Shown: positions 1 through 12,912, counted from the first letter of the stretch. The stretch: DNA of 64,000 bases from Dimorphilus gyrociliatus (GCA_904063045.1 CAJFCJ010000014.1:1981643-2045642); one strand, 5' to 3'. The notes: a model not told the origin generated them from the letters alone. Numbers and translations: made by a program.

Positions 1-224
1 CTGAAGTCATAAAGTATAAATTTTATATCTATGAGTTGTATAAGTGCAGTAAATCCTTTCATGAGACACTTCTAAATAATGTTTAAGTAGATTTATAATT
101 GATGAATCTCAATCGATGTTCTATTGTTTTATCAGTTTATGGTATTGGCTGCATACAGCGCTTGGAATTCATTTGACTTTCAGTAATTTTCATGCAATAT
201 CAAGAAAGCTTTTTAAATGTTCAA

Positions 225-2209
225 ATGCTGTGGAATATTATCCTAATTTTTTCACTTATCCTTTCTTCTGGTAGTTATACTTTTCGGAGTATTCTGACGA
301 GAATTTTTTAATTTTTTAATCAACAGCCTGCTCCCAAAATAGTTGCCAAGCTGGTTTTCAACTTAAAGGAAAGGGTTGTTATAAGATCTACACAAATTTG
401 GCTTCTGGTGATCAAGCTAAACAGATATGTGAAACTGACGGATATTCATTAGCAAGTTTATATCTTAAAGAGAGTTACGAGGCTGTTAATGAATGGTTAA
501 ATTCTGGAGGTATATTTTGGTTTAATTTTTGAACAAGATAAAATGAATATTCTGTTAATTTAGTCATAACGGACTCCTGCTTATTAAACGGCGCCTATGA
601 TACAGCTAAGAAACGTTGGTACTGGAATACAAAATTTGGTCCTGTTGAATTTGATTTTAATTGGGTCCAGTTTGCTGTAGGTGAACCGAATAATGTGAGT
701 TACTTTTAATGAATACTATTATCATAGCTGATTTGGAAGTTAAATACCCTTTTTCAAAATTTCCTCTTCAGTTAAAAATTGTTAAATTTTAATTATTATA
801 ATGTAGAGCAGAAAATTATTGATGTTTTTGCAAAATGGCTACTGAATTGGCTGATCATTTAACAGTTGTATCCAATGATAATGTGGGAAAATTTTATTAT
901 TTTATCCCGCAGTTAAATATCTCCTCTATGTCTTTAATAGTTTATTATATTCGAAATGCCAATAATAGGCATTTCTATCGGAATGTTGGACATAAGAAAG
1001 ATATTGAATAAAACGTAAAATTACTAGGCTTGAAAATATTCAGATAATCTGTTCAAAGTATATAGAAAAAACATATCAAACAACGGAACAGTGGTATATA
1101 CAGTATATCAAAAATATCAACTCCCAACATTTCAAAAGTTAAGGATGAAAAAATTCTTTGAAAGGTTTTACGAATAAAAATGGAGCAGTATCTAAATGGG
1201 GCTGCTTAAAGTCAGATAGAATCAAAGAAATTAAACTGTGTAATGGATACATCGATATCATTAAATACCAAAGATATTAAAAGGAAACCTTTCCGTTTTA
1301 TTTGAAAGACATAATACACCGATACAGGATGGAACGAAGTCCAATACAAAGACTGACCAGCCAACAGTCCTGAGCTCAATATAACCGAAAACTTATTGGC
1401 GTACATAAAAAAAACCGTATGCCAAAGCATGAAATGAGCAATTACGATGATTTATGGATAAACAGGGAAATTTCACAAAGTACCTAAAGTTTTCACAAAA
1501 GACTTAGACTGTATAAAAAAATCTTTGTTATAGTATAAAATATTACAAATGAAAATATACATTACTTCGTCATACAGTATATGAAATATACTAAAACATT
1601 GTCAAAATGTAAAAATAGAACACTTTTTATCTGTAATAGAGAATTATTCTCAAATATTTATCACCTTCCGATATTAGATGATCAGTCAAGTTAGTAGCCT
1701 TTTCGATATTGTATAGTATATATTCGTTACATTTTAGATTAATTCACCACACAATGCAGCTTTTTTAAAAAAAGCACCTAGTACAGAGTTCCATCTGGAT
1801 GATTGGACAAAACCTTCAAAAGCCGATCACTTTCTTTGCGAAGATGGTATGTTAAAAACATTTAAAGATCTTGAAATACATTCAAATTGCATCAAGAGTT
1901 ACAATAATTTATATATTTAAAATATCAACTACATTTTCAAACATAAACATAATGGGATAATAGTAACATATACAAAAGGAATTTACATTAAATTGGCTAT
2001 AGGCTAGATTTTGTGGTGATGTATATATTGAAAGTTTTTACTTAACGTTATATAATCTGTTCGCTGGGAAATTTTCTTATGCAAATATATAAAGAATAAT
2101 ATAAATATATTCACAAATCTTTAAAAGCTGAATATTTTCATCCTTCGCAGCTTTGGAAATAATTGTTAAGATTTTCTGGTGTAAAGTCCACTATTTTCAT
2201 GATTCATAA
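225..2209 (+). CDS. secreted C-type lectin (single CTLD)
   Basis: Five exons give about 175 residues: 225-270, 327-509, 564-694, 1738-1846 and, less surely, 2151-2209. Exon 1 encodes a hydrophobic signal peptide starting MLWNIILIF. The C-type lectin domain shows the CYKIY opening, the WLNSG helix end, an E-P-N triplet in VGEPNN, a W-T segment and the closing HFLCED. In this family an EPN triplet usually goes with mannose-type, calcium-dependent sugar binding, so an extracellular glycan-binding role is likely. Introns 1 and 2 are 56 and 54 bp. Intron 3 is 1,043 bp because it holds a dead transposon. The last exon (about 19 residues) rests only on splice signals and an open frame. The fold assignment is firm; the ligand is unknown. 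Confidence 0.82.
1120..1440 (+). mobile_element. decayed Tc1/mariner transposase fragment in lectin intron 3
   Basis: Three pieces in different frames match the end of the Tc1-type DDE transposase in the right order. These are K-N-G-A-V-S-K-W-G-C-L (from 1176), F-E-R-H-N-T-P (from 1301, where the catalytic Asp position reads His), and P-A-N-S-P-E-L-N-x-T-E-N-L-L (from 1357), which matches the usual W-P-x-Q-S-P-D-L-N-P-I-E-N-L-W block. Several frameshifts and stops mean it cannot be expressed. Terminal inverted repeats were not found by eye, so the ends are approximate. Confidence 0.7.
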
Positions 2210-2880
2210 TATATATTGTATTTTCTGAGCAATATACAATATATATACTGTATACACAATAAATCAAATTATGGAAGAGTCTATTGAAGATATCTCTACA
2301 AATTTTTTATAAATTATTCATTATATTTGTAGAAATTCTATTATGAATTTCATTGCTTCGTGGTTATGTCTATTTTAAGATGGTTGTGTTTTGCAATGTG
2401 CTTTCGTTTTACGGCGTGTAATTTTTTTATACATGTCAATTTTCAATAGAAGTTCTCAGGAAACAGAGAGAGAGAGAGAGAAGTAAGGTAAGATAATAAA
2501 TATTTACGTATATTCTTCTATTTGTATAGGCATCTAAGATCAAATAATATTGAATATTAAAGAAAAGAGTCGAAATTGATTTTTATCCTACATTCGTTTC
2601 TTATTAAAATGTTATAAATTAACTACAGTCTGTTACACTTAATTTTATATTTAATAGGATGAAATTAGTACTGTTTCATACATTTTGCGCTAGATGTGCA
2701 ACTACTATATAGTCTTAATGAATATTTACAAATTAAATTAATACTATCTATAAAAATACTTCTTTAGTTACCTTTTCTTGATAAATAGTTCAGCTGTAAC
2801 AATCATCCTTGTAAAACGATTTAGAAATAGCAACACTCTATAACTTACAAGGATATAAATTATTTTTATCAGAGCAGAAA
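2210..2880. other. intergenic, AT-rich
   Basis: No coding signal seen. It contains a short GA run near 2465-2482 and a TATACTGTATA motif at 2244-2254. Confidence 0.6.
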
Positions 2881-3610
2881 ATGAAAAAACAATCAATCAC
2901 AGTCAACAAGACGTTCACCATTCTCTACTCTGGAAATATCTTCCTCTCAATGACTTTTGTCGGGTTCTCACTTCTAATGCCCACTATTCAAAAGACTATG
3001 AAAAATTACTGCAGAAATACTAATTCAAATTGCTTGGTTGATGGAAATAAATTCAACTCAAACTTTGAAATCTTGTAATAATCTTTTTTTGAATCACAAC
3101 AACCATTATAGCTTTTTTCGTTTTATAACAGTCAAATTATTATTGGAGCCACATTCATTTTACTAGCATTTATTCTTACTCCTGTAGTTATTTATTATCT
3201 AAAGAGGAAGATAGATCTGGAATTACCATTATTCATGGTTCGTTTAGGTATATTCTTGGCAATTATGAGTATTATGTTCTGTATATTCTGTATCCTTTTT
3301 TATGAATTGTCCATTGGCAATTTACATAGAATTAAAAATATGTAAGTATTCTATTAAGATGATATTAAATATATCTAATTTTTTAAATGAACACAGCGTA
3401 ATCATCCCAAGTTCCATTTGTTTGGGCTGGTCGTCGTTTGCCTTAGTCTATTTTGTTTCCTATCTCGATTTATCAACAATTTCTTTAATTTTAAAAAGAT
3501 TTTTTCTGAAAGCCAATCATTCTTTAGATTATGCTTCTAGTGGAGATAAATATCTAAAACTACTAGCAATATCAACAAAGACAATAACACCAGAGACTCG
3601 GATATTTTGA
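2881..3610 (+). CDS. four-pass membrane protein, array member A
   Basis: Three exons (2881-3074, 3132-3341, 3397-3610; both introns phase 2, about 55 bp) encode about 205 residues. TM1 lies around FLSMTFVGFSLLM, followed by a loop with two Cys (YCRN, NCLV). Exon 2 holds TM2 and TM3; exon 3 holds TM4 (CLGWSSFALVYFVSYLD) and a basic tail without PPxY. The frame is continuous across both junctions. It is the first of 16 related genes and one of the most divergent: the second loop has no Cys. Family membership rests on topology, size and intron phases, since primary sequence similarity is weak. Function is unknown. Confidence 0.72.
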
Positions 3611-5515
3611 AAGAATATGACTTCAACTTGAAACTTTTTAATAGTACAAAAGATTGCTATTCAATGAATAATCAATTTATACTTTGGTATTTAAATTCAA
3701 TGTATTTCTTACTGATTAAAAGTTAGTCAAGTTACGTGGAAAGGTTACAGGATGCGATTAATTATTTCCTGTGAACAAAATAGACCAATACAGATAATTC
3801 ATAATAAATGTGATAAATATACATTATTAGTCCAGTTGTTTGTTCCAGAATAAGGAGCTGAAACTGTAATTTCTTTAGATACTTTTATACAAAATAATTA
3901 ATCATTTCTATATTTAGAGATTGTTTCTAGATACTTATTAAACTAAAGAAGGACAATATAAAATATATAAGAGTACGTATATATTTTATATATACTATAT
4001 ATATAGTAAGAATATATATTAGCATCTTTATGTATACTATATCCAGTTCAAGTGCATGTAGCTTATCTTATTTTAGTGGCAAAGGGGAATTAAATTAATT
4101 AAGAAATTTATTATCTGCTAGTCTCGAATGCATTTAGTGCAAATTTATTGAAACGTCATCAAGTGGTGAAAAAATAGAACACTAAAGATAATTTTGTATG
4201 TCTCCAAAACAACTCAATACTTCTAGCTGTAAAAACACTTGACAACACTACCATTACATCCTACTTCCTGATTACTTTTAACTCTTCTTAATCGTAGAAT
4301 ATTAAAATTAAAATAGATATCGTCGCGAATTTTTACGAATATATAATAAAAGTTCGTTCTCCCTATACTGATAGGAATGCAAAAGGAAATAATAATATAA
4401 ATTAATATTAAGCTCTTTTTTTTTAGATGAACAGTTGATTATAGCACAGTAAGACAAGCTGACCAAAGCCGTCTAGCTGACCAAAACGTATTACTAAAGA
4501 TATTTAAAAAAGATGGAAAAAGACAGCGGGGATGGCGGAACTATAATTAATCCGCAATTAATTTCTTCTAAATTCATTGTATTTTATATTGAAAGTATTG
4601 TTCTCAAGAGAGGATTGAGAAGAGTCACTAAAAATATATTATATCTCTCATTGACAATGAAAAATATTTAATTTCATACTTTACTAATTAAACAAAGTTT
4701 TTAATATAATAGTTTAATGTGTATACAACGAATAATTTTTCTGATAAAAAATGATTTGTCACGTGATCCTAATTAAATTAGCTATCAACTAAAATAGTAA
4801 TACAATAAGAAAGCGTTAGAATTGGCTTGTCTATATTCTGGTTATATTTTACACAATCAATCTATTAACGTCTTATTCGACTTCAAGCGTTTCTTGTATT
4901 TTTTTTAAATCTTCGTATTAATTGTTATTTTAATAGTTCTATTTTCAATATAAATGTAGACAGAAAACTTTAAGAAATAAATATAAATACTACGAAAGAT
5001 GAATATACTTTGAGAACTATTAATAAAGTCAATAAAATAATTACAGTTGATGAAAGATAGTACTAAATTACAAAAAATACAAATAGAGTTCTTCGAAACG
5101 CAAACTGCAAAAATGACTGAGAAAAATATACCTTGAACTGTAGCAAAGAATTAAAAAAATTAGTACACTATTACTCCTATATCATTCATTGTTAAATCAT
5201 GAACCGATAAAAGATAATAGCATCTTCTCATATAAAATTTGTATAGTTTCTAAAAAATAATAAAAGAAATAAATAATATATTGTTTTCCTTTTATGGAAA
5301 AAAATCAATAGTTGACTGCATAATTTAATTTTCGCGTGGGTTTATAAACTGCTTACAAGCTTCGTCACATCTCACTTTGTAATGATTAAGGTAACAATTG
5401 TGTAATTTCATTACTGTCATGTTTCTTCTTTTTTGTTCATTTTAACACTAACCTATTTTTTTGTTATGTTTTAGTATATTCCATTTGATTTAAAAACTTG
5501 AATTATTTAATCATT
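3611..5515. other. intergenic, no gene seen
   Basis: Very AT-rich. No exon with credible splice sites or conserved motif was found on either strand. A poly-T run near 4427-4436 precedes a slightly less AT-rich stretch that I could not identify. Confidence 0.5.
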
Positions 5516-6649
5516 ATGGGAAAGCTTATTAATAACTGGTTTTCGGCAATTGGTATCTTTATCATTGTATTTATCGTTTTCCCGTCAGTCTATATACTGA
5601 TGTTGAAAGATAATATTTACAAAGCCTACGAAATTATGCCAAAGGAAAGTCGAACGGCCGCTGAGGATGTTATCAAGGCCAATGTTGATTCGAATATGGA
5701 AATTTCAACAAATAATTTTTCATTGCTGAAAAATTATCTAAGTTCTCATAAAAGACATGAAAATGTAAAAATTGAACAATCTAACGTTTCAACTGTTAAA
5801 CAAAAGATTCAAGCAGATGTAAAGTGGTTTATTGCTGGGTAATTGTAATTTTGAATTTGATATAGTTTCATTTAGAATTTAGTATAGTACTTATACTCCA
5901 TTATTTTTCAGTGAATACGGACCTTTTGTTCTATTTTTAACTTTATTTGGCTTTTCTGCATTCTTTTGTCTACCGACAAGTTTCTTCTATATTTACAAAA
6001 GATGCTCAATAGATAATCCTCAGGACATGCATTATAAGACGAGAAAACAATTGTACTGCCTACTAATTTTGCTTATTGTTTGCTTACCAATGGCAACAAT
6101 TTCAATGTATACATTTTTCTTTAAAGCTCTAAGGAGTAGAGAAGATATACAATCAAAAGTTATTATTGAATCTTTTCGTCATCAGATTGGGTAAATGACC
6201 ATTTAATTATAATATCTTATGATTTTGTATTTCAAACAACATTTTACAAATAATTCAGATATTACGAAATTGCCTTATATGCACTATTTATGATGGGAGC
6301 TGGGTTTTCTTTAATGATTCCTTGCGCTTCTATTTATCTTTTACGCCAATTAAATCAAGAACAATACTCATTCGATGATTATTTCGGTGATGATGACGTA
6401 TTTAACACTACTGTTGTGGTACCAGCTTCATCTCCTGATCCTGAATCTCCAAAAGTTACAAGTCCCAAATTTCTAATTTCGGTAAAGATATGAAAGCTAA
6501 AACATTTATCACACTTTTCATTATATTTGCAGTTTCCAGGTTTAAATATTAATAAGAAAAAAATAATAGCTCCTCCAAGCTACAAGCTAAGGCCTCCAAA
6601 CTATGAAGAAGCTGTACTTACTCATTATACCTTTGAGCAAATAGATTGA
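5516..6649 (+). CDS. four-pass membrane protein with PPxY tail, array member B
   Basis: Four exons (5516-5838, 5912-6190, 6259-6481, 6533-6649; phases 2, 2, 0) encode about 313 residues. ATG 5516 is the first Met in frame. TM1 is at residues 10-30, followed by an unusually long (about 80-residue) charged loop with no Cys. TM2 (FVLFLTLFGFSAFFC) and TM3 lie on exon 2 and TM4 (ALFMMGAGFSLMIPC) on exon 3. The acidic, Ser/Pro-rich tail ends with PPSY and PPNYEEA, canonical PPxY ligands for WW domains such as those of NEDD4-type ubiquitin ligases (family knowledge). This suggests regulated trafficking or turnover. It is the longest member of the array. Confidence 0.78.
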
Positions 6650-7806
6650 AAACAAAAAGTATTTCCGCTTATCTTTCACCCGGTTGTCCATCATCACAGA
6701 AGCTTTTATCTCCTTTTAAGCCTATTTTATCCAAGAAACAAAGACTTTTTTCAATTAAAGATAAATGTTAATTTGATTTATCAGCTTCTTAATGTATAAA
6801 TTGTATTGAATGAATGTTTCTCCTTTTAAATAACTTCACGAGATTGACAAAAAGGTTAATGACCGTTCATTAAATATTCGTTTATTATAGTAACGAATTA
6901 TATCTCTTCATGTTTGATATATAAATACTTTTCAGTAATAAAATACATATATAAAGATAGAAAGTAAAGTAAAACGCAATTAATAACACAATTAATAGAA
7001 TATCTCATTAATTTAAAAAAAAAATTGCTTAATTATGATTATAGATGAGTATTATGAAGATTGAAGAAAGGACTTAAAACAGATATGAATATAAAAATTT
7101 TTAGACAATTAGAATATGGTTAAAAGTGAAAATACACATCAGTTAAATTATCCGGAAAGTGTCATCTTGCAGAGAATAATTACTTATTGGTTCTATTTAT
7201 ATTAACGAAAACTTACTTGTCAACTATACAGTATTACTGTATAAACTAAAGATATAAAATATACTCTGTAACACATTATTCTCATTTTCCAGTATTTTCT
7301 AATTATATTTAAATGTATATCTACAATATTCTTTTGCTATATATAATAATGATATAATTAAGTGATGATATTTCTCTTCCTTTCATGCGTTCTTCCCTCT
7401 TAAACGCCTACACAATATCCACTAATATAGAGATTGTTATCATTGCTTTTATTCTCAATTAAACAGACATTTTACTTTTTAATTATTCAAATGATTTATC
7501 TTCTTTTAGAGGATATTGTCTATCATGGACTAAACTGGAAATAATATTTTTGTTTCTATGTGTGTTTCACAAATGCTTATTATGCTAAATATGAAAAGAG
7601 AGAAGAAAAGAAATAAATTAATCTTATAATATCAACATTCTTCCCGAATCGTCCAACATCAAACAGATTTTGAAAATCTTTTGTGTCTTTAATCTATGTG
7701 AAACTAAATTTAGATATATCTGTATTAGTAAAACAGGAACACAAAAATATTCTTTGTTTCTGGTAAAAGAATGGAAACAGTGTTAAAAACGTAATAGAAT
7801 GACATG
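6650..7806. other. intergenic, no gene seen
   Basis: Contains only AT-rich sequence with the convergent 3' ends of gene B and the BtrH-like gene. Nothing else was recognised. Confidence 0.5.
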
Positions 7807-8800
7807 TTAAGGTTTTACACTAAATAGTGTTTCCATTGCGTTTTTCTCCATCTCTGATAGTGTTATCAGAATTTTTGATGCATCATCAATATATTTAACA
7901 TCTTCAGTTTCAGCAACTTCCTCGAAAAGTTGGGCAACTTGTGTCCAAAGTTTACTGATTTCTTTAAAATCAATGTAGGCATCATGATATTCCTCTGTAC
8001 CAAGCAATTCGTAAGACTCGAGTAAGAAATCGCGATACATATTGCGGAATACAGCACCACCCGTTCCAGCTCTCTCCATAAGCATTGCTAAAGTTCCAAA
8101 ATCCTTTTTGACATCTTTGCTTTCTTTAAACCACTTTTTAATTTCTGTGCTACTCTTAAGAATTCCTTTGTAGCCCATGTTCGATATTGGAGGGTTTAAA
8201 TAGCTTTTTGCATTATTATAAATGGCATTTTTAATAACAGCCTTTAAATCATAGGGTTCTGATCCTTTCTCTATAATAAAACTCTTATTTTTAGATGACA
8301 TTGGAGCTTTTTCACTTCTTGCTAGTTCTAAATTCTTTAATTTGGTTTTTAATTCCTTTTGTTCCGCTGTATCAATCATATATGCGTCCGTTTCGTCATA
8401 TCCAAATATTGTTGCATAATGGGCTCCAAAGTGAATCTTTTCAGGCATATAATCCATATAATCCAAATGGTAACAATCTAATTTTAGACCAACTGGAATG
8501 TCTTGATTCTTTAACATTTGTCCAAGCCTTTTTAATTGAAGCAGTTTCTTTTAATTCAACCTTTAGGTTTAAATTTTCGCAAATTTTTTGTAATAATCCA
8601 TCCGGTTTAGGCCGTCCACCAAAAAATGGTGTATCCATAGATTTCATTCTCCAACCCATATAATTTAGCCCTTCACCAATACCGAACAACATCGGTTCGG
8701 AGAGATCAATACCTAGATGTTTCAGCAAACATCCAACAGCTGTTGTCTCGCAATGTTGACCAAAAAAAGGTTTAAAGTTGTGTACTTTTTTCAAACTCAT
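7807..8800 (-). CDS. bacterial-type BtrH_N + DUF4872 protein, likely horizontally acquired, with one frameshift
   Basis: Two overlapping reading frames together make one intronless protein of about 330 residues. The N-terminal frame (ATG 8800; an upstream ATG at 8875 is possible) has the BtrH_N signature: G-Q-H-C-E-T-T, then L-L-K-H-L-G-I-D-L-S-E-P-M-L-F-G-I-G-E-G-L. The second frame continues the domain (G-A-H-Y-A-T-I-F-G-Y-D) and carries the DUF4872 block E-R-A-G-T-G-G-A-V-F-R-N-M-Y. BtrH in butirosin biosynthesis is an acyltransferase with the conserved Cys (family knowledge). The H-C-E-T box here keeps that Cys. The frames shift near 8510-8535; a one-base length change in the T5 run at 8529-8533 would explain it. 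Either the copy is a recent pseudogene or this is an assembly indel. Lack of introns among intron-rich neighbours supports transfer from bacteria. Confidence 0.8.
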
Positions 8801-9671
8801 GCTGTTAACTGTAATTGTTGATTCCAAACGCAATTTACCTGCTAAATGGAGATTAAAAGAAGTGCACTCAAACAAGCAGACTACAAATTTTGATAATTCA
8901 AGTTTATTTTTAGAATATTATTGCTATTACTCTCTCAGGTAAATTTTATCTTATTAATCGGCAAGAGATACGGAAGAGGATAATCAACTTTAGAAATTAA
9001 GCAATTATAACACATAAATAAGAAAAATATCGAAACCGGAAAGGGAAATAGTTTTCAATTCGTTACGTTTTTAAATTTCGTTTAAAACTATTCTTCTGTT
9101 CTGTTGAAATCAACTAATAATATTACCGAATTTATTGAAAAATTAATACTTCAAAAATCGTGTCAGTAGAGTAGAGTAGTTTGGTTAATCTCTGACTGTA
9201 AAACGCAAATGATTCTCTATAGCTATATCTTACAAAACAAGTAGAAAGTAAATTTAGATTGTATTGAAGGAAAGTATATATATATATGTTGGATCGACAA
9301 ACTACAAACGTCGATAATGGACTTTACATAGGGGAAGATTAGTCATGTTCTTAATGAATTGAATTTGAAGATAACATAGTTCAAATAATAGTCAAGATTC
9401 AAGGACGATTTTAAATGTTTCAGGTCTTCTTAAACATTTATGGAAGAGTTAAATATAAGAAAAAAAGATATAATATATACGTAAATAACATTGTATATAA
9501 CGATCTATGTTGATATACAGCAAATATTTATGAAGCTTTTGTTTTTCTTAATTGCCATATAGTCTTTCCTTTTAGACTCTGTAAATACGAAAGAAGATAA
9601 GATTGAACAGGTAATCCGTATTTTCTGATATTTTGTCTAATGATAAAGTTACTTTAAATGGCTAATAATGT
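8801..9671. other. intergenic
   Basis: AT-rich. 8801-8875 could be a 5' extension of the BtrH-like gene. Nothing else recognised. Confidence 0.45.
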
Positions 9672-10782
9672 TTATTTCTTATGTACAATTGAACTATAGG
9701 AAGGAGGAGGAGTCATATCATTATCCTTGTTTATGTTTCTTCAAGTACAAAAACAAAAAATTGAAGAATATTAATTAGAAATTGAATATTTGAACAATAA
9801 ATTGTTTACCTTGTTGGGTTAACGTTGGTAGTCCTATATAAATAAGTAGCAGTATCCCTTTTTCTTGATATGTTGTTTATTTCTGAAGGATCTCTTTCCT
9901 GGTAAAAATATAGATATGTTATTTAGATATACTATAGATACTCTATTAGATATAGCATATAGTTTACGAAAGTTTGCTTGAAATAGATTGATTTGAAATA
10001 TTTAATATAAATTGACTTACAATCTCTTCTTCGTTTCGGATATCACTTGAAATTTTTGCTGCTGCTTCTGCAATAATATATTTACAGTATATTATAATCA
10101 AATTTACTTATATTAATTAAAATAAAGCTTTACTCTTTTTTTCCATAAAGTATATCAATATTAATGCTGAACGCCAAACAAAAAGTGGGACTGCTACTAC
10201 TAATCCATAGATCATTCGTATTCCATATTTATAATATTTACTATTATGTGGATTATTGTAGTCTCCGCATACTTTCAAGCTATTAACTGATGGATCATAT
10301 ATGACTAAGTAAAACATGTTCAAGCATATTATATACGCATAGTTAATATTCATTAAACCAGCAATTCCAATTTTAAAATTTAAACTTCCATAATCTAAAT
10401 ACTTTAGACCAAATGGTAATCCAAAACCCCCAAGTAAGACAGCAACGACCGTCGTAGCTATCATATAGCATTGATATTTTCTAAAAGTGATCATATTTTC
10501 CATTTATTTAAATAATGTATAAATAATAATAAAGTTTAACACTTACGGTACTATGAATGATGTTACAATACAAACTTTCGTATTTATAGTTGGGACCTCA
10601 GTTTTATTGATTTCGTAGGGTTTTAGTGATACATCTTCAGGTATGGCTTTATATGAAATTATCTCACCAAAATTTTCCCTCCAAATGATAATGTGGTAAA
10701 TAGGGCCAATAGTAACGCTTGCCAATATGCCTAAGAATGTGATATTCGCACACAACAGCAAAATTCCTTCTTTAGCAACCAT
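9672..10782 (-). CDS. four-pass membrane protein with PPPSY tail, array member D
   Basis: Five exons (10782-10547, 10480-10134, 10067-10021, 9898-9810, 9738-9672; phases 2, 1, 0, 2) encode about 261 residues. Exon 1: TM1, then the family motif GPIYHIIIWRENF, N-K-T glycosylation sequon, and the loop Cys in KVCIVTSF. Exon 2 holds TM2-TM4 with the second loop Cys (KVCGDY). Exons 3-5 encode a hydrophilic tail ending in a PPPSY motif, 11 residues before the stop. Closest relative in the window is gene E: exons 1, 2 and 3 have identical lengths (236, 347, 47 nt). The paired Cys probably form a disulfide between the two outer loops (inference). Function unknown. Confidence 0.85.
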
Positions 10783-11424
10783 ATTTCTTAGTAATGTTTA
10801 TCACAAATTTACTGGTATAACCAAATAAATTTCTTGATCAACACATTCGCGTCTACAAGTTTTTCTGTTAAATATACTTCAACGAAGACTTGTTGACGAA
10901 CGAATGTATCTTTTATTAATTATTTTCACTATTTATACCATTTTCTTCAGTTAGCACTACTCAATCATAAGCAAAAACTGATAATTAGGCCTGAGTGAAT
11001 AAATGTTTTCAATATGACATTTTTTTTAGTCTCAGTCTAAATTAGGTTGGAAAGGTTGTGTTATATATATACAGTATATATGTTTTACAATGCTATATAT
11101 ATATATAAAAGATCATCTATAACAATATTAAAGCTACATGGTGTTTTTCAACTTTCTCTAAAGCGTTACAATTTCAAATGTAATTAATTAATCTTTTTGC
11201 CTCTTTGATATTTTAATTAAAACAACTTAAAATACTAGTTAAACATTACAAACAATTATTTTTATTGATTATTTATAGAAGTTTTTATTTGAAAAAATAT
11301 TAATTTGCTAAAATAGAAAAAAAGGAACAATTAAAATGTTTTTTGTTGAAAAACGTTGAAAATGATAAAAAGTCCCCTAATCGGTAAATATATATCTATA
11401 TATCTATATATATATCTATATATC

Positions 11425-11459
<35 letters not shown>

Positions 11460-11613
11460 CGTATAAAAGATAAAAATAGGTTACAAGCTTTTTAAATATC
11501 AATGACAATTAATAAAAGAAAAAAATATTTATAATATAAAAATGGTACTTTTGTTCAATTCTTTAAATTTTCTCTATCTTTACTTAGCCAATTAAAGATT
11601 GTTACTTACTGAT
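10783..11613. other. intergenic with AT microsatellite
   Basis: Holds the TATATCTATA-type tract at 11386-11459 and a TATACAGTATA motif at 11068-11078. No coding signal. Confidence 0.6.
11386..11459. repeat. TATATC/TATA microsatellite
   Basis: About 74 bp of alternating TA dinucleotides interrupted by regularly spaced C residues in the first half, then pure TA with a single G. Confidence 0.9.
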
Positions 11614-12462
11614 TTATTTCTTTGAAATAAAATCCATTTCTGTAAATTCCTTGTTATAAAGGAAAAAGAATAATACGGTTATGTAAAATAAGGAAAATGA
11701 TATCATTCAACTTACTAAATTGGAGTGATTTTGAATATCATTTGAGATTTCGTCAATATTTTCTAAATTTAAAAAAACAAATGGAAAATATTTTATAAGA
11801 AACAAGCAAGGAAATAAATTTTTACCAGCGCATTCTTTACTATACATCCATAAAAGTATTGACCTCCAAATGAGTAGTGGTATAGCAACGACTGACCCAT
11901 AAATTATTCTTATTCCATATTGGTAGTATTTATAATGATGATAATAACCGTGTTCTCCGCATATTTTAAAATTATCAACAGTTGGATTAAATATAAAGAG
12001 ATAGTAGATATTTAAACATATCACATAGACATAGTTAACTATCATTAAACCAGTTACTACAATTCTCAACTTTGAACTTTGAATTTCTATATAATTAATT
12101 CCAAAAGGAAGTGCTAGGGTACCAAATAACACCATGATTGCAGTGTAAGATATCATTAGTTCTTGATAGTGCCTAGAATTCACAAATATTTTGAATAAAC
12201 TGTTCAATAGTAACAATATATCTTACGGTTTTATAAAAGAAGTCACTATGCATATTTTCATATTTGAATTCATAGCCTGAGTTTTATTAATGCTGATAGA
12301 TATTAATGATCTATTTTCTATGATAGCCTTGTATTCGAGCACATCCGTAAAATTCTCTCTCCACGAAAGAAGATGATAAAATGGACCAATAGTTACGCTA
12401 GTTACTATTCCTAAAATTATTCCACAGGAACACATAATCAATAATCTTGTTTTAACAATCAT
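11614..12462 (-). CDS. four-pass membrane protein, array member E
   Basis: Exons 12462-12227, 12172-11826, 11762-11716 and a short tentative last exon 11649-11614 encode about 221 residues. TM1 is followed by GPFYHLLSWRENF, sequon N-K-T and the loop Cys (KICIVTSF). Exon 2 holds TM2 (IMVLFGTLALPFGI), TM3 and TM4, with the second loop Cys (KICGEH). The first three exons match gene D in length base for base, and motifs align throughout, so D and E are recent tandem duplicates. Unlike D, the last exon ends after 11 residues without a PPxY motif; that exon rests only on splice signals and phase. Function unknown. Confidence 0.82.
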
Positions 12463-12912
12463 TCTATCAATCTATCTATTTCCTTTATTTTATCCCGTTA
12501 AACATGAAAGAGTCTTTTATTTGTTAATTTTTTATTAATTCAATCAATTCTCTTTTAAGGAAATAACTTGTCAGCTTCAAATATTTAGCTTACTTCATAG
12601 ATATTCTATTAAAGATAGTTTACATATTAAAAACAACCTTCAAAGTAATTTCTTATAATGTACAGTGTCCGTAAATACTTTCCCATATTTGTTTTTTTTT
12701 TGTCTAATTTTGAATACAACTCTTTAGCTTTGCTATATTGAACTTTCTGTAATATAATTGATATATATTAGTATATATATACATATAAATTTATATATAA
12801 AAGGAATAAAAAGTGGCATTTTATCAAAATTCTACAATTAAAATAGGATGTATATATAGAAATAAACTATTTCTTTTTCCTCTTTAAAATATTCTTTAAA
12901 AGTTATATATTT
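12463..12912. other. intergenic
   Basis: AT-rich spacer between tail-to-head minus-strand genes. Nothing recognised. Confidence 0.5.

Noticed and set aside
4420-4560. Possible coding or transposon remnant upstream of gene B
   Set aside because: Slightly less AT-rich but no conserved motif or frame.
8801-8875. A 40-bp intron near the start of the BtrH-like gene
   Set aside because: GT and AG flanks are present but it is below the normal intron size here; use of the internal ATG 8800 explains the start better.
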